DNA of 64,000 nt from Sutterella seckii (GTDB taxonomy: Bacteria; Pseudomonadota; Gammaproteobacteria; Burkholderiales; Burkholderiaceae_F), in the NCBI RefSeq assembly GCF_009183815.1, contig NZ_WEHX01000003.1, positions 1 through 64,000 of the forward strand. The letters run 5' to 3'. How positions within the stretch are numbered: the stretch's first letter is position 1; each line of letters begins with the position of its first letter. The notes below the pieces were generated by a model. The model was not told where the DNA came from. It was given only the letters and a program-made list of their open reading frames with translations, and did no database searches. Positions 1 through 7,466 of this stretch are shown piece by piece. Made by a program: the position numbers and the translations under genes.

Positions 1-1356
1 CGCAAGGACGCGCTCAACCGCGGCGCGCTCGAGCGAGGCAATCGGGACGGCGCCTCCTGCGACGGGGCAGGCTGATTCGCAGAGGCGCTCCGACGGGCAG
101 ACGCGGCCGCAGATTTCCGGCAGCCGCCCTTTCTCAAGCATCAGGAGCGCGGCGTCGCGCACGCGTTCTTCGCGAAGGAGCGCCATCCAGGCCGGAATGT
201 CGGGGTGCTGCGGGCAGGCCCTGACGCACGCGCCGCATTCGATGCAGCGTGCGCTTTGTTCGCGCATTTCGGAGAGCGTCAGGGTGCCGACGGCGGGAAG
301 GAATGTCGTGCGGCGCTTTTCGAGCTCAAGCGCCGCGCCCGTCCGGCGCTGTGATCGCGGATTCTGAGCGTCTGAAAGCTCCACTTTCCCCGGAATCAGA
401 GGAAAGGTGATGGCGCCTTCCGGGCAGCTTTCGGCGCAGCGCCGGCATTTCGTGCAGTGCGCATGGCTTGAGCCTCCGTCAGGCTCCGTAAGCCGGATCC
501 CTTCGGGACAGGCCGTGGCGCAGACGCGGCAGTTGAGGCCTTTCGACTCTCTGAGGCAGGCCCGGCTCACCGTCGGACGAAGCGTCCGGTTGAAGCGCGA
601 GAGGAGCGTCATCAGGGCGCCGAGCGGGCAGAAGTTCCCGCACCAGCGGCGAAGAACGAAGATTTCAAGGAAAAGAAAGCCCGCAAAGATCGCGATCGAC
701 CAGGAGAGGTCGTTCACCTCGAAAAGCCGCCAGAGCGCGATGAGAAGCGCAAAGGTGAGGCCTACCGGACAGATGAGGCAGAAAACGGGAAAGCCGAAGA
801 CTGCGGACGATGCGAGCGCGCCCGCGAGAACGGCGAGAGGACCGGCATTCCGGGCGCCCGAGGAACGGGAAGACTTTTCGGTTTCAGCGTGCGCTTTCCT
901 GACTGAAGCGCAGGCGCTGCAAGCGGGCTCAGCTTCCATGGCGCAGTTCGCCGGAGAGGACTGCGCGCAAGCAAGAGGAACGGCGGCGGATCCCTCAGTC
1001 TTTTCTTCATGCGGAGCGCCTGGCGCTTCCCTGGTCTTCTGCTCATCAATCCGGACTTCGTCGCGCTTCCTGAAAAGGCGCTTCAGGAGCGGCACGGGAC
1101 ACACCCAGCCGCAGAAGATGCGCCCGAAGATCGTGCAGATGAGGAAAACGGCAGCGAGTCCGAAGAAGGCCTGCGGAATGAAGGTCTTCTCGGCAAGCAT
1201 GACTTCTATGGCGCCGAGCGGGCAGATGAGCGCAATGTCCTTCCAGCCGAAGCTCGAGAGCGTTCCCCAGCCGGTATGCCAGAGAAGCCCCGCGGCAGTG
1301 AGAAGGAGAAAAAGAATCGCCGTGAGGGAGCGGAGTACTTTGGATGAAATTTTCAT
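1..1356 (-). CDS. NapH-like polyferredoxin fused to GltD-like domain (partial)
   Basis: The frame stays open from ATG 1356 to the left edge (452 codons), so the C terminus lies outside the window. Residues 1-260 look like a NapH/MauN-type membrane ferredoxin: hydrophobic segments near 10-28, 62-80, 174-210 and 220-235, and paired cysteine motifs FCGWVCP (about 81-87) and CGNFCPLGA (about 239). Two cluster motifs follow at 276 (CRVCATACP) and 301 (CTKCRRCAESCPEGA). From about 370 the sequence changes to the N-terminal FeS domain of GltD/dihydropyrimidine dehydrogenase-type oxidoreductases: CIECGACVRACPQ, then IPAW, PEICGRVCP and LCESACP. A flavin/NAD(P) module would be expected next but is not visible. 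The start overlaps the stop of the NapG-like gene as ATGA, implying translational coupling. Inferred role: electron entry for the reductase operon upstream. Confidence 0.85.
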   Translation of the reverse strand, partial: MKISSKVLRSLTAILFLLLTAAGLLWHTGWGTLSSFGWKDIALICPLGAIEVMLAEKTFIPQAFFGLAAVFLICTIFGRIFCGWVCPVPLLKRLFRKRDEVRIDEQKTREAPGAPHEEKTEGSAAVPLACAQSSPANCAMEAEPACSACASVRKAHAETEKSSRSSGARNAGPLAVLAGALASSAVFGFPVFCLICPVGLTFALLIALWRLFEVNDLSWSIAIFAGFLFLEIFVLRRWCGNFCPLGALMTLLSRFNRTLRPTVSRACLRESKGLNCRVCATACPEGIRLTEPDGGSSHAHCTKCRRCAESCPEGAITFPLIPGKVELSDAQNPRSQRRTGAALELEKRRTTFLPAVGTLTLSEMREQSARCIECGACVRACPQHPDIPAWMALLREERVRDAALLMLEKGRLPEICGRVCPSERLCESACPVAGGAVPIASLERAAVERVLA

Positions 1357-1985
1357 TTGCTGCCTCCCTCTTCATTCGACGATGCTGCTGAAAGCGGCCT
1401 CACGACGATGCCGCGCTCCGCTTCTCCGCGCCAGGACTGGTAGACGTGCGAGGGGCAGATGAGCTCGCACTTTCCGCAGCCGTTGCACTTCTCTGCGTTC
1501 ACGATCGGGCGGTTCCGTGGATCGAGGTCGATCGCCTCATAGGGGCAGGCTTCATGGCATTTGGTGCAGGCGCCGGTTCTGAGCGCAATGCAGGAGTCGG
1601 TGACTTCCGCAAGTCCGATTTTTGCCGTTTCCGGGTCGAACGCGGCAATGGCGCCTGTCGGGCAGACTTCCGCGCATTTCTCGCAGAAGTCGCAGAACCC
1701 GAGCCTGAAATCCATGACGGGCGTGCGAAGCGCGAGGATCCCGTCGGAAAGCTTCCCTGCGCCGATCACATTGGTGTGGCAGACGCTGCGGCAGCGGTCG
1801 CATCTGAGGCACCGGGCGAGGAAGCCTTCGGGCGAAACGGATCCGGGCGGACGAACAAGATGGGGTTCCCCTTCGGCGCTTCCCCAGGTGCCGAGGAGAA
1901 GAAGGCCGGCCGCGCCGGCGGACCCTGCGAGAAGTCCGCGGCGATCGAATTTCTGGGGAGATTTTTTCTGGCTTTCGGCCGGCAT
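1353..1985 (-). CDS. NapG-like ferredoxin-type electron transfer protein
   Basis: A 210-residue protein with a twin-arginine-like leader (FDRRGLLAGSAG, residues 14-25) followed by four 4Fe-4S motifs: CLRCDRCRSVCH, CDFCEKCAEVCP, CTKCHEACP and CNGCGKCELICP. This is the layout of NapG/MauM-type periplasmic polyferredoxins, which with NapH pass electrons from quinol towards a molybdoenzyme. It sits downstream of a TorD-like chaperone gene and overlaps the NapH-like fusion gene by 4 bases, so the pair is probably made together. Here the apparent partner is a DMSO-reductase-family enzyme and not NapA, which does not occur in the window. Family assignment is strong; the exact redox partner is inferred from the operon. 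Confidence 0.85.
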   Translation of the reverse strand: MPAESQKKSPQKFDRRGLLAGSAGAAGLLLLGTWGSAEGEPHLVRPPGSVSPEGFLARCLRCDRCRSVCHTNVIGAGKLSDGILALRTPVMDFRLGFCDFCEKCAEVCPTGAIAAFDPETAKIGLAEVTDSCIALRTGACTKCHEACPYEAIDLDPRNRPIVNAEKCNGCGKCELICPSHVYQSWRGEAERGIVVRPLSAASSNEEGGSK

Positions 1986-2011
1986 GTCGGGGTCCTTCTT
2001 CTTATTGCCGG

Positions 2012-2701
2012 TCAGGCTTCTGCCTGCGGCATTCCGTCGTTTTTGAGTTCCTGAAGGAGGTCCTTCAGAAGCGCTCCGTCCACGATCAGGAACCCTCGCA
2101 TGAACTGAGCAACGGCCGGGTAGAAGGGCTTTTCGGCATAGCGTTCAACGTCGCGGGCGAAGCCCTTCGTCCAGTTAAGGAGATGGTCCTCGAGGAAGGA
2201 GGCCTGCGCTTCAAGACTTGCAGTCACGGCTTCCGAATCCCCGCGGGCAGCGAACTTCATCGCGTCGCGGCAGAGCTGCGCCATGAAGTCGAGTTCGAGC
2301 GCAATGTGGTCTTCGTGAATGTCGGAGTGCTCCTTCCGTGCGAGGCCGTGGCGGCGGTAGATTGCGCAGACCTTCTCCCAGGCTTCCTGCATGACGAGGC
2401 CCTGAGGGCTCGTATAGACGGACTCGTACGGATAGGCGGCCTTTCCGCCCGTGACGCCGGCGCCGATGAAGATGCGGGCATAGTCGACGGCGAGGTCCGT
2501 GAGCGGGTCGCCGCCCGGGTTTTTGAGCCAGTCGCCGAGCTTCGCGGCGCCTTCCTTCATCGCTTCGCTCGGATAGTCGGCCGTGAAGTCCATCGAGCGG
2601 ATCTTCTCGAGGAAGGTTCCGTCGATTTCCGTCTCAAAGACGCGGGAAAGAAAGACGTAGAGGCCGCAGCGGCTCTGGAAGAAGGGAAGAAGCTCTTTCA
2701 T
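2012..2701 (-). CDS. TorD/DmsD-family molybdoenzyme chaperone
   Basis: An all-helical, cysteine-poor acidic protein of about 229 residues, typical of the TorD/DmsD/NarJ-like family that binds the Tat leader of a molybdoenzyme and holds it for cofactor insertion. The frame contains family-like stretches such as DLAVDYARIFIGAG and the later EDHIALELDFMAQL. I chose the ATG at 2701 (MKELLPFFQSR). An in-frame upstream ATG at 2746 would overlap the membrane-anchor gene and adds an unlikely basic/hydrophobic leader, and neither start has a strong ribosome site. Its position between the anchor gene and the NapG-like gene fits a private chaperone for the catalytic subunit encoded at 4239-6914. Confidence 0.85.
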   Translation of the reverse strand: MKELLPFFQSRCGLYVFLSRVFETEIDGTFLEKIRSMDFTADYPSEAMKEGAAKLGDWLKNPGGDPLTDLAVDYARIFIGAGVTGGKAAYPYESVYTSPQGLVMQEAWEKVCAIYRRHGLARKEHSDIHEDHIALELDFMAQLCRDAMKFAARGDSEAVTASLEAQASFLEDHLLNWTKGFARDVERYAEKPFYPAVAQFMRGFLIVDGALLKDLLQELKNDGMPQAEA

Positions 2702-2730
2702 TTTGAAGTGAAGTCGGTTGGAATGGATGG

Positions 2731-3615
2731 TCAGAAGAAGCGCCACTCAGGGACGCCGAGCTTGAGGACGCTCCAGCTGAAGGCTGCGGAGCCGAGGGCG
2801 GCGAGAACCGTGAGAAGGAGCGCAGGTGCGGCAATCCCTCTAACTTTTCCTGCCTTCGATTGAACGCTCCTTCGAATCGCCCGGGCGATGAGTGCGGGGC
2901 AAATAATGCCCGAGAGGAGCGCGCCCATCCAGAAGGGGAGCGCGAGGTCGCCCGTGAGAAACCTCCCGGCCGTCGGCGCATCGGAGGGCGCTTCACCCCA
3001 CCCGAGCCTCGCGAGAAAAATGAGAAGGCCGAATGCGGGAAGAAGCGGCGCGAAGGTAATCATCCGAAGCGCGCCCTCGCGGAGCGTGTTCTTCCCTTCC
3101 TCCTCAAAATCCTCCCGCCGGGCCTCAAGGTCGGCGATGAGAAGAAAAATGGCGGCGCCGGCCGAGATGCTCCACCCCAAAGCGGGAAGCCCCATGGCGA
3201 GCGTGTGCCAGCCCGCGCGCCAGGGCATGTAGAGGGAGAGCGCGGCAAAGACTGCGGCAAGCGTGCCGGCGATGCCGGAGAGGGCTGCAGCGGGCTTTGT
3301 CGTTCGCTCAAGCGCTCCGCGGCCGGTTAGGACGAGGTAGAGGAGAAGAAGAACGAGGGCGCCGCCGAGGCTCGCAAATTCCCGGAAAAGCCCGGTGCCG
3401 GGGTTCCTGAGGACGCCGAAGATGAGTTCGGGCCGCCCGAAGGAGAAGGCCGCGGCCGAGCCTCCGAGAATGAAGAGAAAGAGCGCCGCGAGCGCCGTTC
3501 TTTTTACAGCGCGCGCTCTCACTCCCATGCATTCGCCTAGGGCGAGCGCAAGTGCGGCTCCGGCGCCGAGCGTGGCGCAGAAGAGGAGCGTGAAGAGCGA
3601 GAGCGCGTTCGTCAT
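2731..3615 (-). CDS. DmsC-like membrane anchor subunit
   Basis: A very hydrophobic protein of 294 residues with about eight predicted membrane segments, the length and layout of DmsC anchors of DMSO-reductase-type complexes. Such anchors oxidise menaquinol and pass electrons to the FeS subunit. It follows the FeS-subunit gene after 15 bases and is followed by the chaperone gene, reproducing the A-B-C-D order of dms-like operons. No heme ligands can be assigned, as expected for DmsC, which lacks heme. The family call rests on topology, length and context; sequence identity to DmsC is not obvious by eye. Confidence 0.8.
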   Translation of the reverse strand: MTNALSLFTLLFCATLGAGAALALALGECMGVRARAVKRTALAALFLFILGGSAAAFSFGRPELIFGVLRNPGTGLFREFASLGGALVLLLLYLVLTGRGALERTTKPAAALSGIAGTLAAVFAALSLYMPWRAGWHTLAMGLPALGWSISAGAAIFLLIADLEARREDFEEEGKNTLREGALRMITFAPLLPAFGLLIFLARLGWGEAPSDAPTAGRFLTGDLALPFWMGALLSGIICPALIARAIRRSVQSKAGKVRGIAAPALLLTVLAALGSAAFSWSVLKLGVPEWRFF

Positions 3616-3630
3616 GCCGGCAATCCCCGC

Positions 3631-4224
3631 TTAGAGCATCTTCGGCGGGTTGGCCTGCCAGTCGCCCGTCTTCTTGTGCAGGATGTAACGCACGGTCGGG
3701 TGGTTCCCCGAATCCGGCATCGAATGCACGTTTTCGGGACCGGCCGCGGCAATGACCTTCGACACATCGCTTTCCGGATCATCAATGTCGCCGAAGAAGC
3801 GCGCCTTGGCGCAGCAGACCTTCACGCACGCAGGCTGTTCGCCAACGGCCTGAAGATGCTGGCAGAGCGTGCATTTTTCAACCACGTTCGTTTCCGGGTT
3901 GTAGGAGCGGGCGCCGTATGGGCAGGCCGCCATGCACATCTTGCAGCCGATGCACTTTTCCTTGTCCACCAGGATCTGGCCGTCCTCGGTCTTGTAGGTC
4001 GCGCCCGTCGGGCAGACCTTCACGCACGGGGCGTCCTTGCAGCCCTGGCAGATGGAGGGGAGAAAGTACTGCTTGATCTCAGGGAACTTTCCCATCGGAC
4101 CGATCGAGAGCACCTTGTTGTAGTGCACGCCGAGGGCTACGTTGTTTTCCTGCTTGCAGGCGACTTCGCACGCAAAGCATCCGATGCAGCGGTCGAGGTC
4201 GATAACCATTGTTTTCTGGGTCAT
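3631..4224 (-). CDS. DmsB-like four-cluster 4Fe-4S subunit
   Basis: A 197-residue ferredoxin subunit with four cysteine-rich cluster motifs: CIGCFACEVACKQEN near the N terminus, CQGCKDAPCVKVCP, CIGCKMCMAACPYGARSY, and CTLCQHLQAVGEQPACVKVC. This pattern is diagnostic of the DmsB/PhsB/NrfC family, which carries electrons between the membrane anchor and the Mo/W catalytic subunit. There is no signal peptide, so it would be co-exported with its Tat-bearing partner. It lies 14 bases downstream of the catalytic gene, within a tightly spaced operon. Confidence 0.92.
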   Translation of the reverse strand: MTQKTMVIDLDRCIGCFACEVACKQENNVALGVHYNKVLSIGPMGKFPEIKQYFLPSICQGCKDAPCVKVCPTGATYKTEDGQILVDKEKCIGCKMCMAACPYGARSYNPETNVVEKCTLCQHLQAVGEQPACVKVCCAKARFFGDIDDPESDVSKVIAAAGPENVHSMPDSGNHPTVRYILHKKTGDWQANPPKML

Positions 4225-4238
4225 GATCGTTGTCTCCG

Positions 4239-6914
4239 TCAGAACTTCGCGTCAGGGGTCGTGTCGGTGGGCTGCGGGAGCCAGGGCTTGAAGTCCTCGG
4301 GCTTCTGCCAGATGCCTTCCGGAGCGCCGGGCGCCTTCGAGATCTGCACCTGGAAGCCGCGCAGCGTGTAGGTGCCGACCATGTCGTTGAAAGGGGCGTC
4401 GTTCTTCGAGAGAACATTGACGTTTGCTTCCTGCCAGCCGCCCGTCTTCGTGTCGAGCGTTTCCGGGAACCAGAAGCGCTCCATGTAGACGATCCGGGGC
4501 GGAATGCCTTCGGTGAGGCGGACCTTCCCGCGGATGCGGCCGCGCAGGGACTCCACCCAGACCCAGTCGCCCGTCGTCACGGCATAGCTCTTTGCCGTTT
4601 CCGGGTTCACCCAGATTTCGGGCACCGGGTAGATTTCGCGCAGGTACGGAATGTTGCGCAGCGTCCCGTGGTGGTACATCGGGAGACGCCCGTTCGTGAG
4701 GACGAGCGGATACTTCTTCGCAATCTCGCCCGAGGGGCTTTCCGCCGGCTCAAGGTAGTAGGGCAGCGGGTCGTAGTCCTTCTCGACGGGCGGGAGCTTC
4801 TGGAGCGCATAGGGCTTGCCGGTGCGGCCGAGTTCGATGAAGACGTCGCCGTAGAGCTCGAGCTTCTTCGTGGGCGTTCTGAAGCCCTGGGGGAGCCCCG
4901 TCTTCGGATCCGTCTTCTTGTAGACGTAGTAGGAATTCCACTTCTCGTAGGGCATGTACGTGACCGGATTGTGCTCGAGGAGCTCCTTCCAGGTCATGTT
5001 GATGCGCCTGAGTCTCCCGTTGAGGAGCTCCTCCATCGAATCCCAGTAGGCAAGGTCGTCCTTCATGAAGGCGGGATCGCAGGCGCGCTTGCAGTTTTCG
5101 TTGCCGAGTTCGGCGCAGCGCTTGATGAGCTTCGACCAGAAGAGCGTTTCGTCCTCGGTCTCCCAGACGTGCGCCACGGCCTGGCGGGCGAAGACCATGT
5201 TCATGCATTCGACGAGCATGTTGGTCTCAAGCCATTCGCGCGCCGGGAGCAAGATGTCGGCGAACTTCGAGAAGGATGTCGGATACATGTACATGTGAAC
5301 GACGAGGTCCATCTTCTCGAGTGCGGGAACCCAGGAGGCGGCATTGCCGTTGACGCCGAACTTGTTGCCCGAGCGTTCGAGCCACACCTTGAGCGGATAG
5401 GGCTTTTCGGTGAGGATCGCGTTGAGGATGGCCGAAGGCTGGCCGGCGTCCCACTGGAGAAGGCCCTTATGTTCGTTGGAGCCGAGGCGCTTCGTGAGCT
5501 GGCCTTCGGGAAGGAGGTAGGAGCAGCGCGTGGCGAGACTACCGGCAGGTACCACATTGCTCGAGGGATTTCTCTGCATGAGGGCGCCCGGGCGCTCCAC
5601 GTTCCCCATGAGGGCGTTGAGGATGACGGAGCCCATGGCGGCCTGGACGGAGTTGGGCGTCTGGTCGGTCGCAACGCCGAGCGCGATGCCCGCAGGGCCG
5701 TCGGCGTACATGAGGATCGCTTCCTCAATCTTCTTGGCATCGAGCCAGCAGACTTCAGCGCCCTTCTCGAGCGTCCAGGGCTCGGCGCGTTCACGGAGGC
5801 AGCGGAAGCCCGTCTTGTACTTCACGCCCTGGAATTCAAATTCGCCGTCGAGCACGGGTTCGAGCGCGTCATCCCACGGATAGCGGATCGCCTTCGGGCT
5901 CTTCGTCCTGGCATCCCAGACGACGAAGGTTTTCGCGTCTGCTGCCGGATCGAGCTCATTGGCGCGCACGAGGCGCTTCGTTTCCGCGTTGACGAGGTAG
6001 GGAAGGTTCGTCCACCTGAGCACGAACTCATGATCATAGAGTTTTTTTTCGATCAGGTAGCGCGTCCAGCAGAGCATGAGCGCAACGTCGGTGCCCGGAC
6101 GGATCGGGAGCCAGATGTCGGACTTCGCGGCATCGGGCTGGAAGCGCGGGTCGATCGAAATGGTCTTCACGCCCTTGGCGCGAAGTTCGACGAGGGCGCG
6201 GCCGCCGCCCGCGGTGCAGCTGTAGGAGGCGTCCGTGCCCCAGAGGACGAGCGTCTTGATTTCCGTATTGGGGTTGTAGATTTCTCGGGCCGATTCGTCG
6301 GCGATTGAGGTCGAGGGACCGCCGTACATGAGGTCGTAGGCGAGCGTGCGCGGGAGATAGCACTGCGCGCACCCGGGCTCGTACCAGTTGGGGGTGCCGA
6401 AGGCGTTGCAGAAGCGCGGAATGCCGCGGAAGGCGGGGTTGCCGCCGCCGCCCGTCGTCACGAGAACGGATTCAGCGCCGTACTGCCGGCGGACTTCCTC
6501 GAGCTTGTTGGCGATGATGTCGACCGCTTCCTTCCAGGAGATGCGCTTCCACTTGTTTTCGCCGCGCTTGCCCACGCGCATGAGCGGGTACTTGTTGCGG
6601 TTCGGGTGGTAGAGGGCGCTTACGCCCGCAAGCGCCTTGGCGCAGAGCGAGCCCTTCGACATCGGGTATTCGGGGTTGCCTTCGAGCTTCACGACGCGGC
6701 CGTTGCGCACATGCGCGAGAACGCCGCAGTTGTGAATGCAGGCGCGGCAGCAGGTCTTGACGATTTTGGTTTCGCCTTCCTGAGCGGCGCCGGGTACGGC
6801 AGCCTTTGCGGCAGGCACAAGACCTTCCGAGATCGTTCCGGAAAGCGTCGCGGCGGCGCCTGTGGCGGCAGCTGCTTCAAGGAAGCTTCGGCGGGAGATT
6901 TTGGGGAATTCCAT
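4239..6914 (-). CDS. DMSO-reductase-family molybdopterin oxidoreductase, catalytic subunit
   Basis: This 891-residue Tat-exported enzyme begins ISRRSFLEAAAATG (RR at 8-9). An FS0 4Fe-4S motif follows with C56, C59, C63 and C91. Later segments fit Mo/W-bisPGD binding, for example LVLWGTDASYSC and a C-terminal dinucleotide-binding domain (NGRLPMYHHGTLRN). The position equivalent to the metal ligand lies in GTPNWYEPGCAQCYLPR (about 173-189), so a cysteine ligand (C182 or C185) is likely, as in polysulfide/thiosulfate reductases and the acetylene hydratase/catechol dehydroxylase-like clade. The true substrate is not evident. A strong ribosome site (AGGAG, 7-base spacer) precedes ATG 6914. It heads the operon containing FeS subunit, anchor, chaperone and NapG/NapH-like genes. 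Confidence 0.9.
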   Translation of the reverse strand: MEFPKISRRSFLEAAAATGAAATLSGTISEGLVPAAKAAVPGAAQEGETKIVKTCCRACIHNCGVLAHVRNGRVVKLEGNPEYPMSKGSLCAKALAGVSALYHPNRNKYPLMRVGKRGENKWKRISWKEAVDIIANKLEEVRRQYGAESVLVTTGGGGNPAFRGIPRFCNAFGTPNWYEPGCAQCYLPRTLAYDLMYGGPSTSIADESAREIYNPNTEIKTLVLWGTDASYSCTAGGGRALVELRAKGVKTISIDPRFQPDAAKSDIWLPIRPGTDVALMLCWTRYLIEKKLYDHEFVLRWTNLPYLVNAETKRLVRANELDPAADAKTFVVWDARTKSPKAIRYPWDDALEPVLDGEFEFQGVKYKTGFRCLRERAEPWTLEKGAEVCWLDAKKIEEAILMYADGPAGIALGVATDQTPNSVQAAMGSVILNALMGNVERPGALMQRNPSSNVVPAGSLATRCSYLLPEGQLTKRLGSNEHKGLLQWDAGQPSAILNAILTEKPYPLKVWLERSGNKFGVNGNAASWVPALEKMDLVVHMYMYPTSFSKFADILLPAREWLETNMLVECMNMVFARQAVAHVWETEDETLFWSKLIKRCAELGNENCKRACDPAFMKDDLAYWDSMEELLNGRLRRINMTWKELLEHNPVTYMPYEKWNSYYVYKKTDPKTGLPQGFRTPTKKLELYGDVFIELGRTGKPYALQKLPPVEKDYDPLPYYLEPAESPSGEIAKKYPLVLTNGRLPMYHHGTLRNIPYLREIYPVPEIWVNPETAKSYAVTTGDWVWVESLRGRIRGKVRLTEGIPPRIVYMERFWFPETLDTKTGGWQEANVNVLSKNDAPFNDMVGTYTLRGFQVQISKAPGAPEGIWQKPEDFKPWLPQPTDTTPDAKF

Positions 6915-7466
6915 GGCTGGACTCCTGGGTGACGGGAAACGCTTGCGGTCTGCCTTCGCGTGAGGAATGAGGCAACCCGTTGAGACGGAAGCAGGTGCGG
7001 CTCTCTGTTGTTCTGATCTTTTAGAAGCCGCTTCTCTACGTCTTTCGGCTTAGTTTCTTAATCTCCCGATGATTGCGCCATACAGAATTTGAAAGCTAAG
7101 TTGTTGTTTTCGCAAGAATATTTTGAGAATGATTCTTATTTACATAAAATGCCATATAAAACAAGAAATAACGTTCTTTTTGATGCCGTCATCCGACGGC
7201 AGGGAAACAGGAGGAATAACCCTGAGACAGCGTTCGGGAGCGATATGAGTGCTGCTCGCGCAGGTTGGATTTGAGGGGAAACCGTGCGGCATGGAACGCT
7301 GAATCAAAGCTTGATTTAGTACCTCTAAAAGAGTATGAATGCGATTGCTTCGGGACTGCGTTCGAAAGTTATGGAGCATGCGGCGGCAGCGAACGCGAGG
7401 GACGGTCGGGTGCAAAAAGGCTCGTGATAGACTCAAAATCACCTGTTGCAGCATTTGAAACTCGCT
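6915..7466. other. Intergenic region between divergent genes
   Basis: About 550 bases separate the divergent molybdoenzyme operon and the AAA-ATPase gene. The central part (about 7020-7180) is AT-rich and probably carries both promoters. It holds a Fur-like palindrome at 7124-7138 and a small hairpin near 7185-7202. Short open frames here lack ribosome sites and recognisable features, so I do not call them genes. Confidence 0.6.
7124..7138. promoter_or_regulatory. Possible Fur-type operator
   Basis: TGAGAATGATTCTTA matches the 7-1-7 Fur consensus (TGATAAT-N-ATTATCA) at roughly 11-12 of 14 informative positions and is itself a near-palindrome. It lies about 210 bases upstream of the molybdoenzyme start and 330 bases upstream of the ATPase start, so the regulated gene is uncertain. 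Iron control of an FeS-rich respiratory operon would make sense, but this is inference. Confidence 0.35.

Noticed and set aside
407-1462. Long plus-strand open frame
   Set aside because: It is antisense to the NapH-like fusion gene; its product is arginine/proline-rich with no motif, as is usual for shadows of GC-rich genes.
4230-6308. 692-codon plus-strand open frame
   Set aside because: It lies wholly antisense to the molybdoenzyme gene, which has clear motifs and a ribosome site.
7089-7274. 61-codon plus-strand frame upstream of the ATPase
   Set aside because: No ribosome site or recognisable product; it crosses the Fur-like palindrome.
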